Notes: generated by a model not told the origin, from the sequence alone. A stretch of 64,000 nt of DNA from Marisediminitalea lipolytica (GCF_001758465.1 NZ_MJIC01000001.1:62001-126000), one strand, 5' to 3'; shown: positions 1-9,337, numbered from the stretch's first letter. Made by a program: numbers and translations.

Positions 1-60
1 AACTCGCAAAGCATATGTAAGTTAAGAGACGACACAAACAGAATAGCTAAAGCTTAAACA

Positions 61-103
61 GGCAACGAAGCCCACAACCAGTAATGGTTGTGGGTTTTTT
101 TTT
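61..103 (+). promoter_or_regulatory. nirB leader: ANTAR-type hairpin fused to terminator
   Basis: Seen: GGC (61-63), loop AACGAA (64-69), GCC (70-72), then an overlapping terminator stem CCCACAACC (71-79) / GGTTGTGGG (86-94) followed by nine T. The hexaloop has A at position 1 and G at position 4, the ANTAR-binding signature. The two stems share bases 71-72, so they compete. The same GGCAACGAAGCCCACA core precedes nrtA. Known: NasR/NasT proteins bind such leaders to prevent termination when nitrate or nitrite is present. Inferred: nirB operon transcription stops here unless an ANTAR protein, not encoded in the window, acts. A first (P1) hairpin is not clear in bases 1-60. Confidence 0.75.
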
Positions 104-125
104 GCCTTAAAAAAAGGTAGATGAA

Positions 126-2672
126 ATGAACTTTTCTTCACGGCAACAACGCATCGTTATTATTGGTAATGGTATGGTGGGTCACCACTTTGTTGAACAA
201 CTGGTAAACAGTGAGTACAACTGCCACATCACGGTATTAAGTGGCGAAAGCCGTCTGGCTTACGACCGGGTCTATCTGTCTTCTTATTTTTCAGGCAAAA
301 CGGCTGAAGACCTGGCGCTCACTGATGAGAAAACGTATCAGGATTGGGGCGTTAAAGCGGTTACCAATGCCTGGGTGTCGAACATCGATCGCGAAAATCA
401 GGTTGTTACCACCAAAGCGGGCGGCACCTACGAATACGACACGCTGATCCTGGCAACCGGTTCTTATCCCTTCGTGCCGCCCATTCCGGGTAACGATCAG
501 GAGCACTGCCTGGTTTATCGTACGATTGAAGATCTCGAAGCCATTAGTGCATCGGCCTCGCAAAGCAAGGTCGGTGTGGTAGTAGGCGGCGGTCTGTTAG
601 GCCTTGAGGCGGCTAACGCACTAAAACAGGCAGGCCTGGATACGCACGTTGTCGAGTTTGCGCCGCAGTTGATGGCGGTTCAGCTTGATCCTATGGGCGG
701 TGAGTTACTCAAAGACAAGATTGAAGCGCTGGGTGTACAGGTGCATACGCAAAAAGCCACCGAGTGTATCGAAGCGGGTGAAAGCTGCCGTTATCGCATG
801 AAGTTTGCCGATGGTACGCATCTGGAAACCGACTTAGTGCTGTTTTCTGCTGGTATTCGCCCCAGCGATCAACTGGCCAAAGAGTTTGGTCTGGTCACCG
901 GCGAGCGTGGCGGTATTGTTATTGATAATCAGTGCCGTACCTCTGACCACAACATTTATGCCATTGGCGAATGTGCGCTGTGGGACAAAAAGATTTACGG
1001 CCTGGTAGCGCCTGGTTATGCCATGGCGCGTACCGCAGTTGCTAACATTATTGGTACTGAAGGTGAGTTTACCGGCTTTGATATGAGCACTAAGTTAAAG
1101 CTGATGGGCGTAGAAGTGGGCTCTATCGGTGATGCTCATGCCAGAACCCCGGGCGCACTGTCTTACACTTATCACAACCAGCCTGAGGGCGTTTACAAAA
1201 AGCTGGTGGTCGACGCCAATAAAGCGCTGGTACTGGGTGCCGTACTGATTGGTGATACCAGTGATTACGATACCCTTTTACAGTACGCCTTAAACAGTAT
1301 TGCCTTACCGGAGAGCCCGGAAGCACTGATCCTGCCATCGGCCGGTGAAAAACCCCTGTTAGGTGCAGATGCACTGGGTGACACCGCAACTATCTGTTCA
1401 TGCCACAATGTGTCAAAAGGCGACATTGTTGGCGCGATCGACAGTGGCTGCTGCTCGGTAGGGGATGTGAAGTCCTGCACCAAAGCGGCAACTGGCTGCG
1501 GTGGTTGTGCTGCGCTGCTGAAAAACATCGTCGACAGCGAACTGGAAAAACGTGGCGTGGAAGTGTCCAAAGCCATTTGTGAGCACTTTGATTATTCGCG
1601 CCAGGAGCTGTATCACCTGATTCAGGTTGGTCAAATCCATACCTTTGAAGAGTTACTGGAAAAACACGGTAAAGGCCTCGGCTGTGACATTTGTAAGCCT
1701 GCGGCCGGGTCTATCTTTGCGTCGGTGTGGAATGATTACATTCTGGCTAAACAACACCAGCCGCTGCAGGATACCAACGATACGTATCTGGGTAACATGC
1801 AAAAAGACGGTACGTATTCCATTGTGCCGCGTGTAGCGGGCGGCGAAATCACGCCGGATAAACTCATTTTGTTAGGCGATGTGGCCAAGCGCTATAACCT
1901 GTATACCAAAATTACCGGTGGTCAGCGTATCGATTTATTCGGTGCCCGTGTTGAGCAGTTACCCGCTATCTGGGAAGAACTTGTTGCGGGTGGTTTTGAA
2001 ACCGGCCACGCCTATGCCAAAGCACTGCGTACGGTGAAATCCTGTGTAGGCAGCACCTGGTGCCGCTATGGTGTGCAGGACTCGGTGACAATGGCGATCG
2101 ATCTGGAAAACCGTTACAAAGGCCTGCGGGCACCGCACAAAATTAAATTTGCTGTATCGGGCTGTACCCGTGAATGTGCAGAGGCGCAGGGTAAGGATAT
2201 CGGTGTTATCGCTACTGAAAAAGGCTGGAATCTTTACGTTTGCGGTAATGGCGGTATGAAACCACGTCACGCTGATTTGTTCGCTACGGATCTGGATGAC
2301 GCCACGCTGGTTAAGTATATCGACCGGGTGCTGATGTTCTACGCCAAAACCGCCGACCGCTTACAACGTACCTCCGTGTGGATGGAAAACCTGGAAGGCG
2401 GCCTGGAGTACCTTAAATCTGTGGTGATTGAAGACTCCCTGGGTATTTGTGCAGAACTGGAAGCACAAATGCAGCACATTACTGATACCTATCAGTGTGA
2501 GTGGAAGACCACCATTGAGTCACCAGAAGCACTGAAACGTTTCCGTCAGTTTGTAAACAGCAATGAAACCGACTCGAACATTCAGTTTGTTGCTGAGCGT
2601 GACCAAATTCGTCCGGCCACCAAGGCCGAGAAATTTTCGGCTGGTAAAGCCATTCCCGTAGAACTCGTATAG
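126..2672 (+). CDS. nirB: Assimilatory nitrite reductase [NAD(P)H], large subunit
   Basis: Cytoplasmic siroheme enzyme of 848 residues that reduces nitrite to ammonium with NAD(P)H. The N-terminal half is an FAD/NAD-disulphide-oxidoreductase fold (VIIGNGMVG near residue 12; second dinucleotide fold VVVGGGLLGLEAA near 155). A BFD-like [2Fe-2S] domain follows near 425-470 (CSCHNVSKGD and later Cys pairs). The C-terminal half is a sulphite/nitrite reductase module with the [4Fe-4S]-siroheme cysteines in CVGSTWC and SGCTREC. Length matches the family. First gene of nirB-nirD-nasA-cobA-trpD2-like. It starts 23 bases after the leader terminator with an AAGGTAG ribosome-binding site, so it is probably controlled by antitermination. 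Confidence 0.97.
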   Translation: MNFSSRQQRIVIIGNGMVGHHFVEQLVNSEYNCHITVLSGESRLAYDRVYLSSYFSGKTAEDLALTDEKTYQDWGVKAVTNAWVSNIDRENQVVTTKAGGTYEYDTLILATGSYPFVPPIPGNDQEHCLVYRTIEDLEAISASASQSKVGVVVGGGLLGLEAANALKQAGLDTHVVEFAPQLMAVQLDPMGGELLKDKIEALGVQVHTQKATECIEAGESCRYRMKFADGTHLETDLVLFSAGIRPSDQLAKEFGLVTGERGGIVIDNQCRTSDHNIYAIGECALWDKKIYGLVAPGYAMARTAVANIIGTEGEFTGFDMSTKLKLMGVEVGSIGDAHARTPGALSYTYHNQPEGVYKKLVVDANKALVLGAVLIGDTSDYDTLLQYALNSIALPESPEALILPSAGEKPLLGADALGDTATICSCHNVSKGDIVGAIDSGCCSVGDVKSCTKAATGCGGCAALLKNIVDSELEKRGVEVSKAICEHFDYSRQELYHLIQVGQIHTFEELLEKHGKGLGCDICKPAAGSIFASVWNDYILAKQHQPLQDTNDTYLGNMQKDGTYSIVPRVAGGEITPDKLILLGDVAKRYNLYTKITGGQRIDLFGARVEQLPAIWEELVAGGFETGHAYAKALRTVKSCVGSTWCRYGVQDSVTMAIDLENRYKGLRAPHKIKFAVSGCTRECAEAQGKDIGVIATEKGWNLYVCGNGGMKPRHADLFATDLDDATLVKYIDRVLMFYAKTADRLQRTSVWMENLEGGLEYLKSVVIEDSLGICAELEAQMQHITDTYQCEWKTTIESPEALKRFRQFVNSNETDSNIQFVAERDQIRPATKAEKFSAGKAIPVELV

Positions 2673-2682
2673 GAGAAATACC

Positions 2683-3036
2683 ATGCAGGCTCAAACTAGT
2701 TTAAGCGTTCAGTGGCATGATGTATGTTCTGTTGATGACCTGGTCACTAACAGTGGTGTTTGTGCACTGATAGCTGGCATCCAGGTGGCGATTTTCAGTG
2801 TCCAGCTGGATGGCGAAACCAATGTGTATGCTATCAGTAACTGGGACCCTATTGGCGAAGCCAACGTACTGTATCGCGGCATTGTTGGCACCTTAACCGA
2901 TAAAATAGTGGTGGCATCACCACTGTATAAGGAGCATTACGATCTGGACACCGGCAAGTGTCTTGAGCGTGAAGATGCGAGCGTCAGCACTTACCCGGTC
3001 CGTGTTGATAAAGATCGGGTCTTTGTAGAACTTTAA
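2683..3036 (+). CDS. nirD: Nitrite reductase [NAD(P)H], small subunit
   Basis: A 117-residue Rieske-fold partner of NirB. It keeps the family's conserved NWDPIGEANVLYRG and VASPLYKEHYDL segments but lacks the Cys/His ligands of a true Rieske [2Fe-2S] cluster, as is normal for the short NirD type. It therefore probably has a structural or docking role rather than carrying electrons. It begins 10 bases after the nirB stop behind AGGAGA, and nasA follows within 20 bases, so translation is tightly linked. Confidence 0.95.
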   Translation: MQAQTSLSVQWHDVCSVDDLVTNSGVCALIAGIQVAIFSVQLDGETNVYAISNWDPIGEANVLYRGIVGTLTDKIVVASPLYKEHYDLDTGKCLEREDASVSTYPVRVDKDRVFVEL

Positions 3037-3054
3037 GTAAAAGTGAGAACCGCC

Positions 3055-5805
3055 ATGACTGCCATGCCTCCTGTATTGTCAAAATCTGCTGCGCCGGCTA
3101 ACAAGCTGGTGCAAACCACCTGTCCTTATTGTGGGGTAGGTTGTGGTGTGGATGTATTACAGCGTGGCGGCATGACGGGCACTCTAAGCGAACTCAAGGG
3201 CAGCACGGAGCATCCGGCAAATTTTGGTCGACTGTGTATTAAAGGTACCCATTTGCTGGAAACGCTGGATGGCAACAAACGCCTGTTACAGCCCGTTGTG
3301 TTCGGACAGCCTGCCAGCTGGGATGATGCGATTGGCGTGATTGCGGCTAAAATGGCAGCAATTATTGAACAGCACGGTCCGGATGCCGTGGCTATCTATG
3401 GCTCCGGGCAACTGTTAACCGAAGATTACTACGTTGCCAATAAACTGATGAAAGGCTTTATCGGCACGGCTAATATCGATACCAATTCGCGGCTGTGTAT
3501 GTCCTCGGCGGTAGTTGCCCATAAGCGCGCTTTCGGTGAAGACATTGTGCCGTGTAATTATGAGGATCTTGAGCATACCGACCTGCTTATCCTCACCGGT
3601 AGCAATGCGGCCTGGACTCATCCGGTACTGTATCAGCGCATCGAACGGGCGAAACTGCGTAACCCTGATATGAAAGTGGTGGTGGTGGACCCCCGTAAAA
3701 CCGATAGCACCGCGATTGCCGATTTACACATTGCCTTAAAGCCGGGCACCGATGCAGTACTGTTCTGCGGGTTACTGAACTTTCTGGCAAATAATAATGC
3801 GCTGGATGAAGCATTTATCGCCGCTTCCACCCATGGTTTTGCCGAAACCCTGGCTGCGGCCTTTGAGTGGCCGATGGCTCGGGTTGCCGAAGTGTGTGAC
3901 GTAGCGGAAGCTGAATTGGTAACCTTGTTTAACTGGTTTGCTACCTTGCCACGGGCCATCACGTTTTTCTCGATGGGGATTAATCAGTCAACCAGTGGTG
4001 TGGACAAAGGCAATGCCATCATCAACTGCCATTTAGCCACGGGGAAAATTGGCAAAGAGGGCAGCGGCCCGTTTTCCATTACCGGGCAGCCCAATGCCAT
4101 GGGCGGCCGCGAAGTAGGCGGGTTATCTAACATGCTGGCTGCGCACATGGATATTGATAATCCAGCGCATCATGCCACAGTAAAACAATTCTGGAATGCG
4201 CCAAATCTTATTACTAAGCCGGGGTTGCGTGCGGTTGACATGTTTCAGGCTGCGGCTGATGGCAAAGTAAAATGCATTTGGATTATGGCAACCAATCCGG
4301 TAGCCAGTATGCCTAACCGGGCATTGGTGGAAGCTGCGCTTAAACAGTGTGAGCTGGTGATTGTGTCGGATACAGCCGCACAAACCGATACCCTTAACTA
4401 TGCGCATATAGCACTACCAGCCACCGGCTGGTCAGAAAAAAACGGTACCGTAACGAATTCAGAACGACGCATCTCCCGGCAACGGGGTTTGGTTGCGCCA
4501 ATGGGGGAAGCCAAACATGACTGGGAAATTCTGTCGCTGGTCGGCCAGGCATTAGGCTTCGAAGACGCCTTTAATTATGCACATCCGGCCGAGATTTTTG
4601 CAGAGCATTGTGCTCTCACAGCAGCTAATAACAATGGCAGTCGCGCACTGGATTTAGGTCCGTTGGCTGATTTAAGTGTTGCACAATATGATAATCTGCG
4701 CCCGCAGCAATGGCCCCTGAACGAGACCCACCGTATTGGGACAGAGCGCCTGTTTGCTGACGGGTCTTTTTATACCCCTAACCGCAAAGCCAACTTTGTG
4801 GCGATTACGCCGCGCCTGGCTACCCAACAAACCAGCGCTGAATACCCCTTTGTGTTAAACACCGGCCGTATTCGCGATCAATGGCATACCATGACGCGTA
4901 CCGGCAATGCACCGCGCTTGCTTAAACACATCGACCGGCCCTGGTTAAGCGTACATCCGCTGGATGCACAGGCGCTTGCGGTAAAAGACGGCGATTTGTT
5001 AAAAGCTGAAGCCGCCTGTAGCGGTGAGGTAGAAGTGATTCTACCGGTTAAAATTGATGATAAACAGCGTCGCGGCGAAGTGTTTGCGCCGTTTCACTGG
5101 TCTGCTACCTGGGGCTCACATGCCAAAGTCGGCGCGCTGTTAAACGGTGCCAATGATGCGCTTTCTGGCCAGCCGGAATTAAAACATGGTGCCATCCGGC
5201 TTAGCCCGGTTGCCATGCAAAGCTATGGCCTGGTGTATGGTGATGAATCGTTAGTGGTCGCGCTGCAAAACGCGGGCTATTACTACCTGAATACGCCTAC
5301 CACAGCGGCAGCGTGTATCGAATTAGCCGATCCTCGTGATCCGCAAAGCATGGTTGCAGCAGTATTAAAACACCTGCCCAAAGATGCCCAGTGGGCGACC
5401 CTGCAAGGGCCGCATCAACTGAGCATTGTAGTAACCCGTAACAATAAGCTGGTACTTGCTGTGCTGCTGGCGGATAAACCAATGGATATGCCCCGTGACT
5501 GGCTGGATAGCCTGTATAGCGGCACCGAATTATCCCCTGAACAAATCAATGGTCTGCTGGAACAGCAGCCGGATGAGGCCTTTTTATTGGGCAAAGTGGT
5601 GTGTAGTTGCTTTGGCGTGCGGGAAAATACTATCAAACACGCCATTGATGAGGGCAACAATACTGTAAGCGGCCTGGGCAAAGCGCTTAAATGTGGCACT
5701 AACTGTGGTTCATGTAAAACCGAGTTAGCCAGTTTAATTGAATCCTCTGGGGCAATGCCACAGAGTGAAGCGAAAGAGGAAACCAGCAATGACTATGCGC
5801 TTTAA
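3055..5805 (+). CDS. nasA: Assimilatory nitrate reductase catalytic subunit
   Basis: Molybdenum bis-MGD enzyme reducing nitrate to nitrite in the cytoplasm, about 916 residues. The N-terminal [4Fe-4S] motif is CPYCGVGCGV followed by a later Cys in GRLCIKG. The molybdopterin oxidoreductase core and dinucleotide-binding C-domain follow. The extreme C-terminus carries a BFD-like [2Fe-2S] domain (VVCSCFGV and CGTNCGSC), as in Klebsiella-type NasA. I chose ATG 3055 because a purine-rich GTGAGA precedes it; an in-frame GTG at 3043 is the alternative. No separate NasC/NasB-type electron donor is encoded beside it, so the reductant is unknown. The MGD part of the cofactor probably depends on mobA downstream. 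Confidence 0.96.
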   Translation: MTAMPPVLSKSAAPANKLVQTTCPYCGVGCGVDVLQRGGMTGTLSELKGSTEHPANFGRLCIKGTHLLETLDGNKRLLQPVVFGQPASWDDAIGVIAAKMAAIIEQHGPDAVAIYGSGQLLTEDYYVANKLMKGFIGTANIDTNSRLCMSSAVVAHKRAFGEDIVPCNYEDLEHTDLLILTGSNAAWTHPVLYQRIERAKLRNPDMKVVVVDPRKTDSTAIADLHIALKPGTDAVLFCGLLNFLANNNALDEAFIAASTHGFAETLAAAFEWPMARVAEVCDVAEAELVTLFNWFATLPRAITFFSMGINQSTSGVDKGNAIINCHLATGKIGKEGSGPFSITGQPNAMGGREVGGLSNMLAAHMDIDNPAHHATVKQFWNAPNLITKPGLRAVDMFQAAADGKVKCIWIMATNPVASMPNRALVEAALKQCELVIVSDTAAQTDTLNYAHIALPATGWSEKNGTVTNSERRISRQRGLVAPMGEAKHDWEILSLVGQALGFEDAFNYAHPAEIFAEHCALTAANNNGSRALDLGPLADLSVAQYDNLRPQQWPLNETHRIGTERLFADGSFYTPNRKANFVAITPRLATQQTSAEYPFVLNTGRIRDQWHTMTRTGNAPRLLKHIDRPWLSVHPLDAQALAVKDGDLLKAEAACSGEVEVILPVKIDDKQRRGEVFAPFHWSATWGSHAKVGALLNGANDALSGQPELKHGAIRLSPVAMQSYGLVYGDESLVVALQNAGYYYLNTPTTAAACIELADPRDPQSMVAAVLKHLPKDAQWATLQGPHQLSIVVTRNNKLVLAVLLADKPMDMPRDWLDSLYSGTELSPEQINGLLEQQPDEAFLLGKVVCSCFGVRENTIKHAIDEGNNTVSGLGKALKCGTNCGSCKTELASLIESSGAMPQSEAKEETSNDYAL

Positions 5806-6688
5806 TACCCTTGTAATGCCTTTTATGCTCAGAGTTTCACGGTTGGGCACTTTTCTGCGTGGTAATACTGGCAGCGATTTGTCAGCAACCGGTCAGCAGC
5901 AGAGTAACCCTGGCCGGGTGGGTGAAGTCTTTATTGTTGGCGCTGGTCCGGGTGATGCCGAATTACTCACCCTGAAAGCATATCGCCTGCTACAGGAAGC
6001 CGACGTGGTATTGTTTGACTGGCTGGTAGACCAGTCTGTACTGGATTGTATTCCGCGTCATATTGCCCGTGAATTTGTCGGTAAGCGCTGCGGCAAACAC
6101 AGTGTGCCACAGGACAAGATATGTGAGCGACTGGTCGAGTTAGGCTTAGAGGGCAAGCGGGTGGTGCGCTTAAAGGGCGGCGACCCGGCCATATTTGCCC
6201 GTACCTGTGAAGAAACCGACGCTCTGCATCAGGCTGGTATTCCCTTTGCTATTGTCCCCGGGATTACCGCCGCATCCGGTGCTTCGGCTTATACCGGCAT
6301 TCCACTGACTGACCGCCGTTATGCACAATCAGTGCGCTTTATGACCGCGCAATTTCAGGATCCGGCTAAAGAAGCCGACTGGCAGGCCATTGCCGCCAGT
6401 AGCGAACGAGAAACCACTGTTGTGTACATGGGTTTAAAGCGTTTAGCATTATTGTCTGAACGTCTTGTGGATGCAGGTGTAGATCCTAACTTACCCGTTG
6501 CGGTAATTGAGAACGCGTGTTGTAATCAGCAACAGGTTATCGTTGGCACCGTCAGCGATATTTTTCAACGCGTGCTCGACGCGGCAATCGAAGGACCAGC
6601 ACTTACTGTGATTGGTCATGTGGTAGCTGCACGTCAGCCCATTACGGTCGACTTGTTACATCACTCCTATGAGCAAACCGCCATTTAG
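5789..6688 (+). CDS. cobA: Uroporphyrinogen-III C-methyltransferase (SUMT)
   Basis: Makes precorrin-2 from uroporphyrinogen III by two SAM-dependent methylations, the committed step to the siroheme of NirB. Diagnostic motifs are VGAGPGDAELLTLKA, RLKGGDPAIF and GITAASGASAYTGIPLTDR. Start ATG 5789 is preceded by AAAGAGGAAA and overlaps the nasA stop by 17 bases, suggesting translational coupling. The protein has an unusual N-terminal extension of about 45 residues before the catalytic fold, partly hydrophobic, with no recognised domain. It lacks the CysG dehydrogenase/chelatase half, so that activity must come from elsewhere. The gene placement indicates a nitrate-dedicated siroheme supply. Confidence 0.94.
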   Translation: MTMRFNTLVMPFMLRVSRLGTFLRGNTGSDLSATGQQQSNPGRVGEVFIVGAGPGDAELLTLKAYRLLQEADVVLFDWLVDQSVLDCIPRHIAREFVGKRCGKHSVPQDKICERLVELGLEGKRVVRLKGGDPAIFARTCEETDALHQAGIPFAIVPGITAASGASAYTGIPLTDRRYAQSVRFMTAQFQDPAKEADWQAIAASSERETTVVYMGLKRLALLSERLVDAGVDPNLPVAVIENACCNQQQVIVGTVSDIFQRVLDAAIEGPALTVIGHVVAARQPITVDLLHHSYEQTAI

Positions 6689-7667
6689 CGAATACATTAA
6701 AGCCCTCGGCAAAGGCCAGCGGGGCGCCCGGCATCTTACCCAAACTGAAGCGTTTGATGCCTTTTCCCAACTTCTTGATGAATCCATCGCACCGGAACAA
6801 GCCGGTGCTTTTTTAATGCTGTTACGTATGCAGGAAGAGTCGGTAGACGAACTTTGTGGCTTTATTGCCGCCTGTCGAAAACGTCTGTCTGCGCAGCTTT
6901 CCGCGTTGAATGCCAGTGTGGATATTGGCTGTTACGCCGGAAAACGCCGCCAGTTACCCTGGTATTTGCTGAGTGCTGCGTTGTTGGCTAAAGCCGGTTA
7001 CCGGGTGTGCTTGCATGGTGCTTCAGAGCCAGGTTCACAGCGTTTTTACGCCAGCCATGCATTACCAGAACTGGGGTTGTCGCTGGCCAATAGTATAGAA
7101 CACGCCGTTACCGACATGAATACTCGAAACGCCTGTTACCTGGACTTAGGGGTTGCCCTTAAACCGCTGGATCGCATTATTAAACTGCGTGAATTATTTG
7201 GTTTACGCTCCTGCGCAAATACCTTAGCCCGACTGTTAAATCCCAGTAGTGCACCGTTTGCGGTGCAGGGGGTTTACCATACCCATCTCGACGAACGTCA
7301 TTCGGTGGTTAATCAGACTTTTGCCAGCCAACAATCACTGGTGTTTCGTGGCGATGGTGGCGACCCGGAAGTCAATCGGGATCGTGCGACTGACCTGTAT
7401 TACACCAGTAATGGTGTTACCGAAAAAGTTGTGCTGCCAGAGGCTGATGGCTGGGCCATGAAAGAGCGGGATTTTTCGGTAGATACGATGCTGGCAGTCT
7501 GGCATGGCAAGCTGGAGCACGGTTATGGGGAGCAGGCGGTGATTGCATCACTGGCGGTTTATCTGATGTTAGTCGAATCCTTAACGGTCCAGGATGCACA
7601 AGAGCGTGCCAGCGAACTCTGGCAAATGCGCCATAAACAGGCATTGCCATTTCACAGTGAGCACTGA
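6669..7667 (+). CDS. Anthranilate phosphoribosyltransferase-like protein (TrpD2/YbiB type)
   Basis: A 332-residue protein of the glycosyltransferase family 3 / TrpD fold. The N-terminal helical domain (about residues 1-75) and the central nucleotide-binding domain are recognisable. The TrpD glycine-rich PRPP motif is replaced by GCYAGKRRQ, and a GDGGDPEVNRD segment lies near residue 235. Known: TrpD2/YbiB proteins do not make tryptophan; at least some bind nucleic acid. It overlaps cobA by 20 bases and closes the nir operon, so it is co-expressed with nitrate assimilation for an unknown reason. Its biochemical role here cannot be read from sequence. Confidence 0.8.
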   Translation: MSKPPFSEYIKALGKGQRGARHLTQTEAFDAFSQLLDESIAPEQAGAFLMLLRMQEESVDELCGFIAACRKRLSAQLSALNASVDIGCYAGKRRQLPWYLLSAALLAKAGYRVCLHGASEPGSQRFYASHALPELGLSLANSIEHAVTDMNTRNACYLDLGVALKPLDRIIKLRELFGLRSCANTLARLLNPSSAPFAVQGVYHTHLDERHSVVNQTFASQQSLVFRGDGGDPEVNRDRATDLYYTSNGVTEKVVLPEADGWAMKERDFSVDTMLAVWHGKLEHGYGEQAVIASLAVYLMLVESLTVQDAQERASELWQMRHKQALPFHSEH

Positions 7668-7685
7668 CAGTGCACAAAATGCACT
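7661..7685. repeat. Overlapping short palindromes upstream of the nrt operon
   Basis: GCACT-GAC-AGTGC (7661-7673) overlaps AGTGCA-CAAAA-TGCACT (7669-7685), at the stop codon of the TrpD2-like gene. The TGCAC half-sites recall NtrC but their order and spacing differ from the NtrC consensus. Possible regulator site for nrtA, or a small 3' hairpin. Confidence 0.35.
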
Positions 7686-7757
7686 ACGATGAGTCGCTGA
7701 ATTTCGGCGATAAATAACCGAAAATTATAAGTTGTTGAAATTAAATGAATATTAAAG

Positions 7758-7774
7758 TTGGCACTAAATATGAA
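7758..7774 (+). promoter_or_regulatory. Candidate sigma-54 promoter of nrtA
   Basis: TTGGCACTAAATATGAA has a perfect -24 box (TTGGCAC) and a degenerate -12 box (ATGAA where TTGCA is expected) at exact spacing. The GC-to-GA change weakens the call. It lies about 165 bases upstream of nrtA and upstream of the leader terminator. Confidence 0.4.
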
Positions 7775-7830
7775 TATCAATAAATACATTTAGCGATACT
7801 AGTGCGCTTAATCGTAAACAATTAATCTGG

Positions 7831-7922
7831 ACCTTGCTGCCTTCATAACGGGCAAGGTTATCGGCAACGAAGCCCACACGTTCACAATGACATTGTCATT
7901 TCGAACGTGTGGGTTTTTTTTT
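7831..7922 (+). promoter_or_regulatory. nrtA leader: ANTAR-type hairpin fused to terminator
   Basis: The same architecture as the nirB leader. GGC (7863-7865), loop AACGAA (7866-7871), GCC (7872-7874); terminator stem CCCACACGTTC (7873-7883) / GAACGTGTGGG (7903-7913) with an inner AATGAC/GTCATT hairpin and nine T (7914-7922). Upstream, ACCTTGC (7831-7837) pairs with GCAAGGT (7852-7858) and may be the first (P1) hairpin, though its loop does not show a clean A1/G4 hexamer. Inferred to be controlled by a NasR/NasT-type antiterminator together with the nirB leader. Confidence 0.75.
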
Positions 7923-7938
7923 GGCTTAAGGAAAGTAC

Positions 7939-9330
7939 ATGTTACACACAACTGTAAAACACAAGTTAAAGCAGGTAGCAGGATCACTGACACTTGTTGC
8001 ATCATTATTTACGGCTTCTGTAGCCACCGTATCAGCGGAAGATATTGGCTGGCCGGAAAAAGAAGAGCTGAAGTTTGGTTTTATTAAACTGACTGACATG
8101 GCACCGCTGGCCATTGCCTACGAAAAAGGTTACTTCGAAGATGAAGGCCTGTACGTAACCCTGGAAGCCCAGGCCAACTGGAAAGTGCTGCTTGACCGTG
8201 TTATCGACGGTCAGTTAGACGGCGCACACATGCTGGCAGGTCAGCCATTGGGTGCCACCATCGGTTTTGGTACCCAGTCACACATTATCACAGCATTCAG
8301 CATGGACTTAAACGGCAACGGTATTACCGTGTCCAACGATGTCTGGGCGGAAATGGAAAAATACATTCCGGTTGAGAATGGTAAACCGGTTCACCCGATT
8401 AAAGCGGATTATTTAAAACCGGTGGTTGAAAGCTATAAAAATGCGGGCAAGCCGTTCAAAATGGGCATGGTATTCCCGGTATCTACCCACAACTACGAGC
8501 TGCGTTACTGGTTAGCTGCTGGTGGTATTCACCCTGGTTACTATGCTCCGCATAAAGGTGACACATCTGGCCAAATCGATGCACAGGCACAGTTATCGGT
8601 AACGCCTCCACCGCAAATGCCTGCCACCATGGAAGCCGGTACGATTTTCGGTTATTGCGTAGGTGAGCCGTGGAACCAACAAGCAGTATTTAAAGGTATT
8701 GGTGTACCGGTAATTACTGACTACGAAATCTGGAAAAACAATCCGGAAAAAGTATTTGGCGTAAGCAAAAAATGGGCTGAAGAAAACCCTAATACACACA
8801 TTCGTGTAGTGAAAGCCATGATCCGTGCGGCAATGTGGCTGGATGCGAACAACAATGCTAACCGTCCGGAAGCGGTAAAAATTCTGGCGAAAAGCAGCTA
8901 CGTAGGTGCAGATGCGGACGTTATTGCTAACAGTATGACTGGTACCTTCGAATATGAGAAAGGCGACAAACGTGAAGTGCCTGACTTTAATACCTTTTTC
9001 CGTCATAACGCGACCTATCCGTACTACAGTGATGCTATCTGGTATTTAACTCAAATGCGCCGCTGGGGTCAGATTGCCGAGCCTAAGTCAGACAACTGGT
9101 ACATGGAAACCGCGAAAAGCGTATATCGCCCGGATATCTACACCAAAGCGGCTAAAGCGCTGATTGAAGAAGGCATTGCTGATGCCAAGGACTTCCCTGA
9201 CTTTGATACTGAAACTGGCTTTAAACCACCACAAACTGAGTTCATCGATAACGTGACCTTTGATGGTAGCAAGCCAAATGCGTACTTAGAGAAATTCTCA
9301 ATTGGTCTGAAAGGCGACACGGTTCTGTAA
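7939..9330 (+). CDS. nrtA: Nitrate ABC transporter substrate-binding protein (NrtA/CmpA family)
   Basis: A periplasmic solute receptor of 463 residues. A Sec-type signal peptide covers about residues 1-33 (basic start, hydrophobic core, ending SAE). The mature part has the NMT1/CmpA-NrtA fold, with [20 protein letters not shown] at the start and a conserved [13 protein letters not shown] segment. Nitrate or nitrite is the likely ligand given the nirBD-nasA and nrtBC neighbours. Start ATG 7939 follows AAGGA by six bases, 16 bases after the leader T-run. A strong hairpin at its stop codon probably separates nrtA message abundance from nrtBC. Confidence 0.93.
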   Translation: MLHTTVKHKLKQVAGSLTLVASLFTASVATVSAEDIGWPEKEELKFGFIKLTDMAPLAIAYEKGYFEDEGLYVTLEAQANWKVLLDRVIDGQLDGAHMLAGQPLGATIGFGTQSHIITAFSMDLNGNGITVSNDVWAEMEKYIPVENGKPVHPIKADYLKPVVESYKNAGKPFKMGMVFPVSTHNYELRYWLAAGGIHPGYYAPHKGDTSGQIDAQAQLSVTPPPQMPATMEAGTIFGYCVGEPWNQQAVFKGIGVPVITDYEIWKNNPEKVFGVSKKWAEENPNTHIRVVKAMIRAAMWLDANNNANRPEAVKILAKSSYVGADADVIANSMTGTFEYEKGDKREVPDFNTFFRHNATYPYYSDAIWYLTQMRRWGQIAEPKSDNWYMETAKSVYRPDIYTKAAKALIEEGIADAKDFPDFDTETGFKPPQTEFIDNVTFDGSKPNAYLEKFSIGLKGDTVL

Positions 9331-9337
9331 CCGTGTC
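9316..9337 (+). promoter_or_regulatory. Stem-loop enclosing the nrtA stop codon
   Basis: GACACGGTT (9316-9324), loop CTGT, AACCGTGTC (9329-9337): a perfect 9-bp stem holding the TAA stop. There is no T-run, so it is probably not a terminator. Intercistronic hairpins after binding-protein genes commonly protect the upstream message from 3' exonucleases, giving excess receptor over permease. Confidence 0.6.

Noticed and set aside
7661..7685. NtrC site upstream of nrtA
   Set aside because: Half-site order (AGTGCA...TGCACT) and spacing are opposite to the NtrC consensus; listed only as a palindrome.
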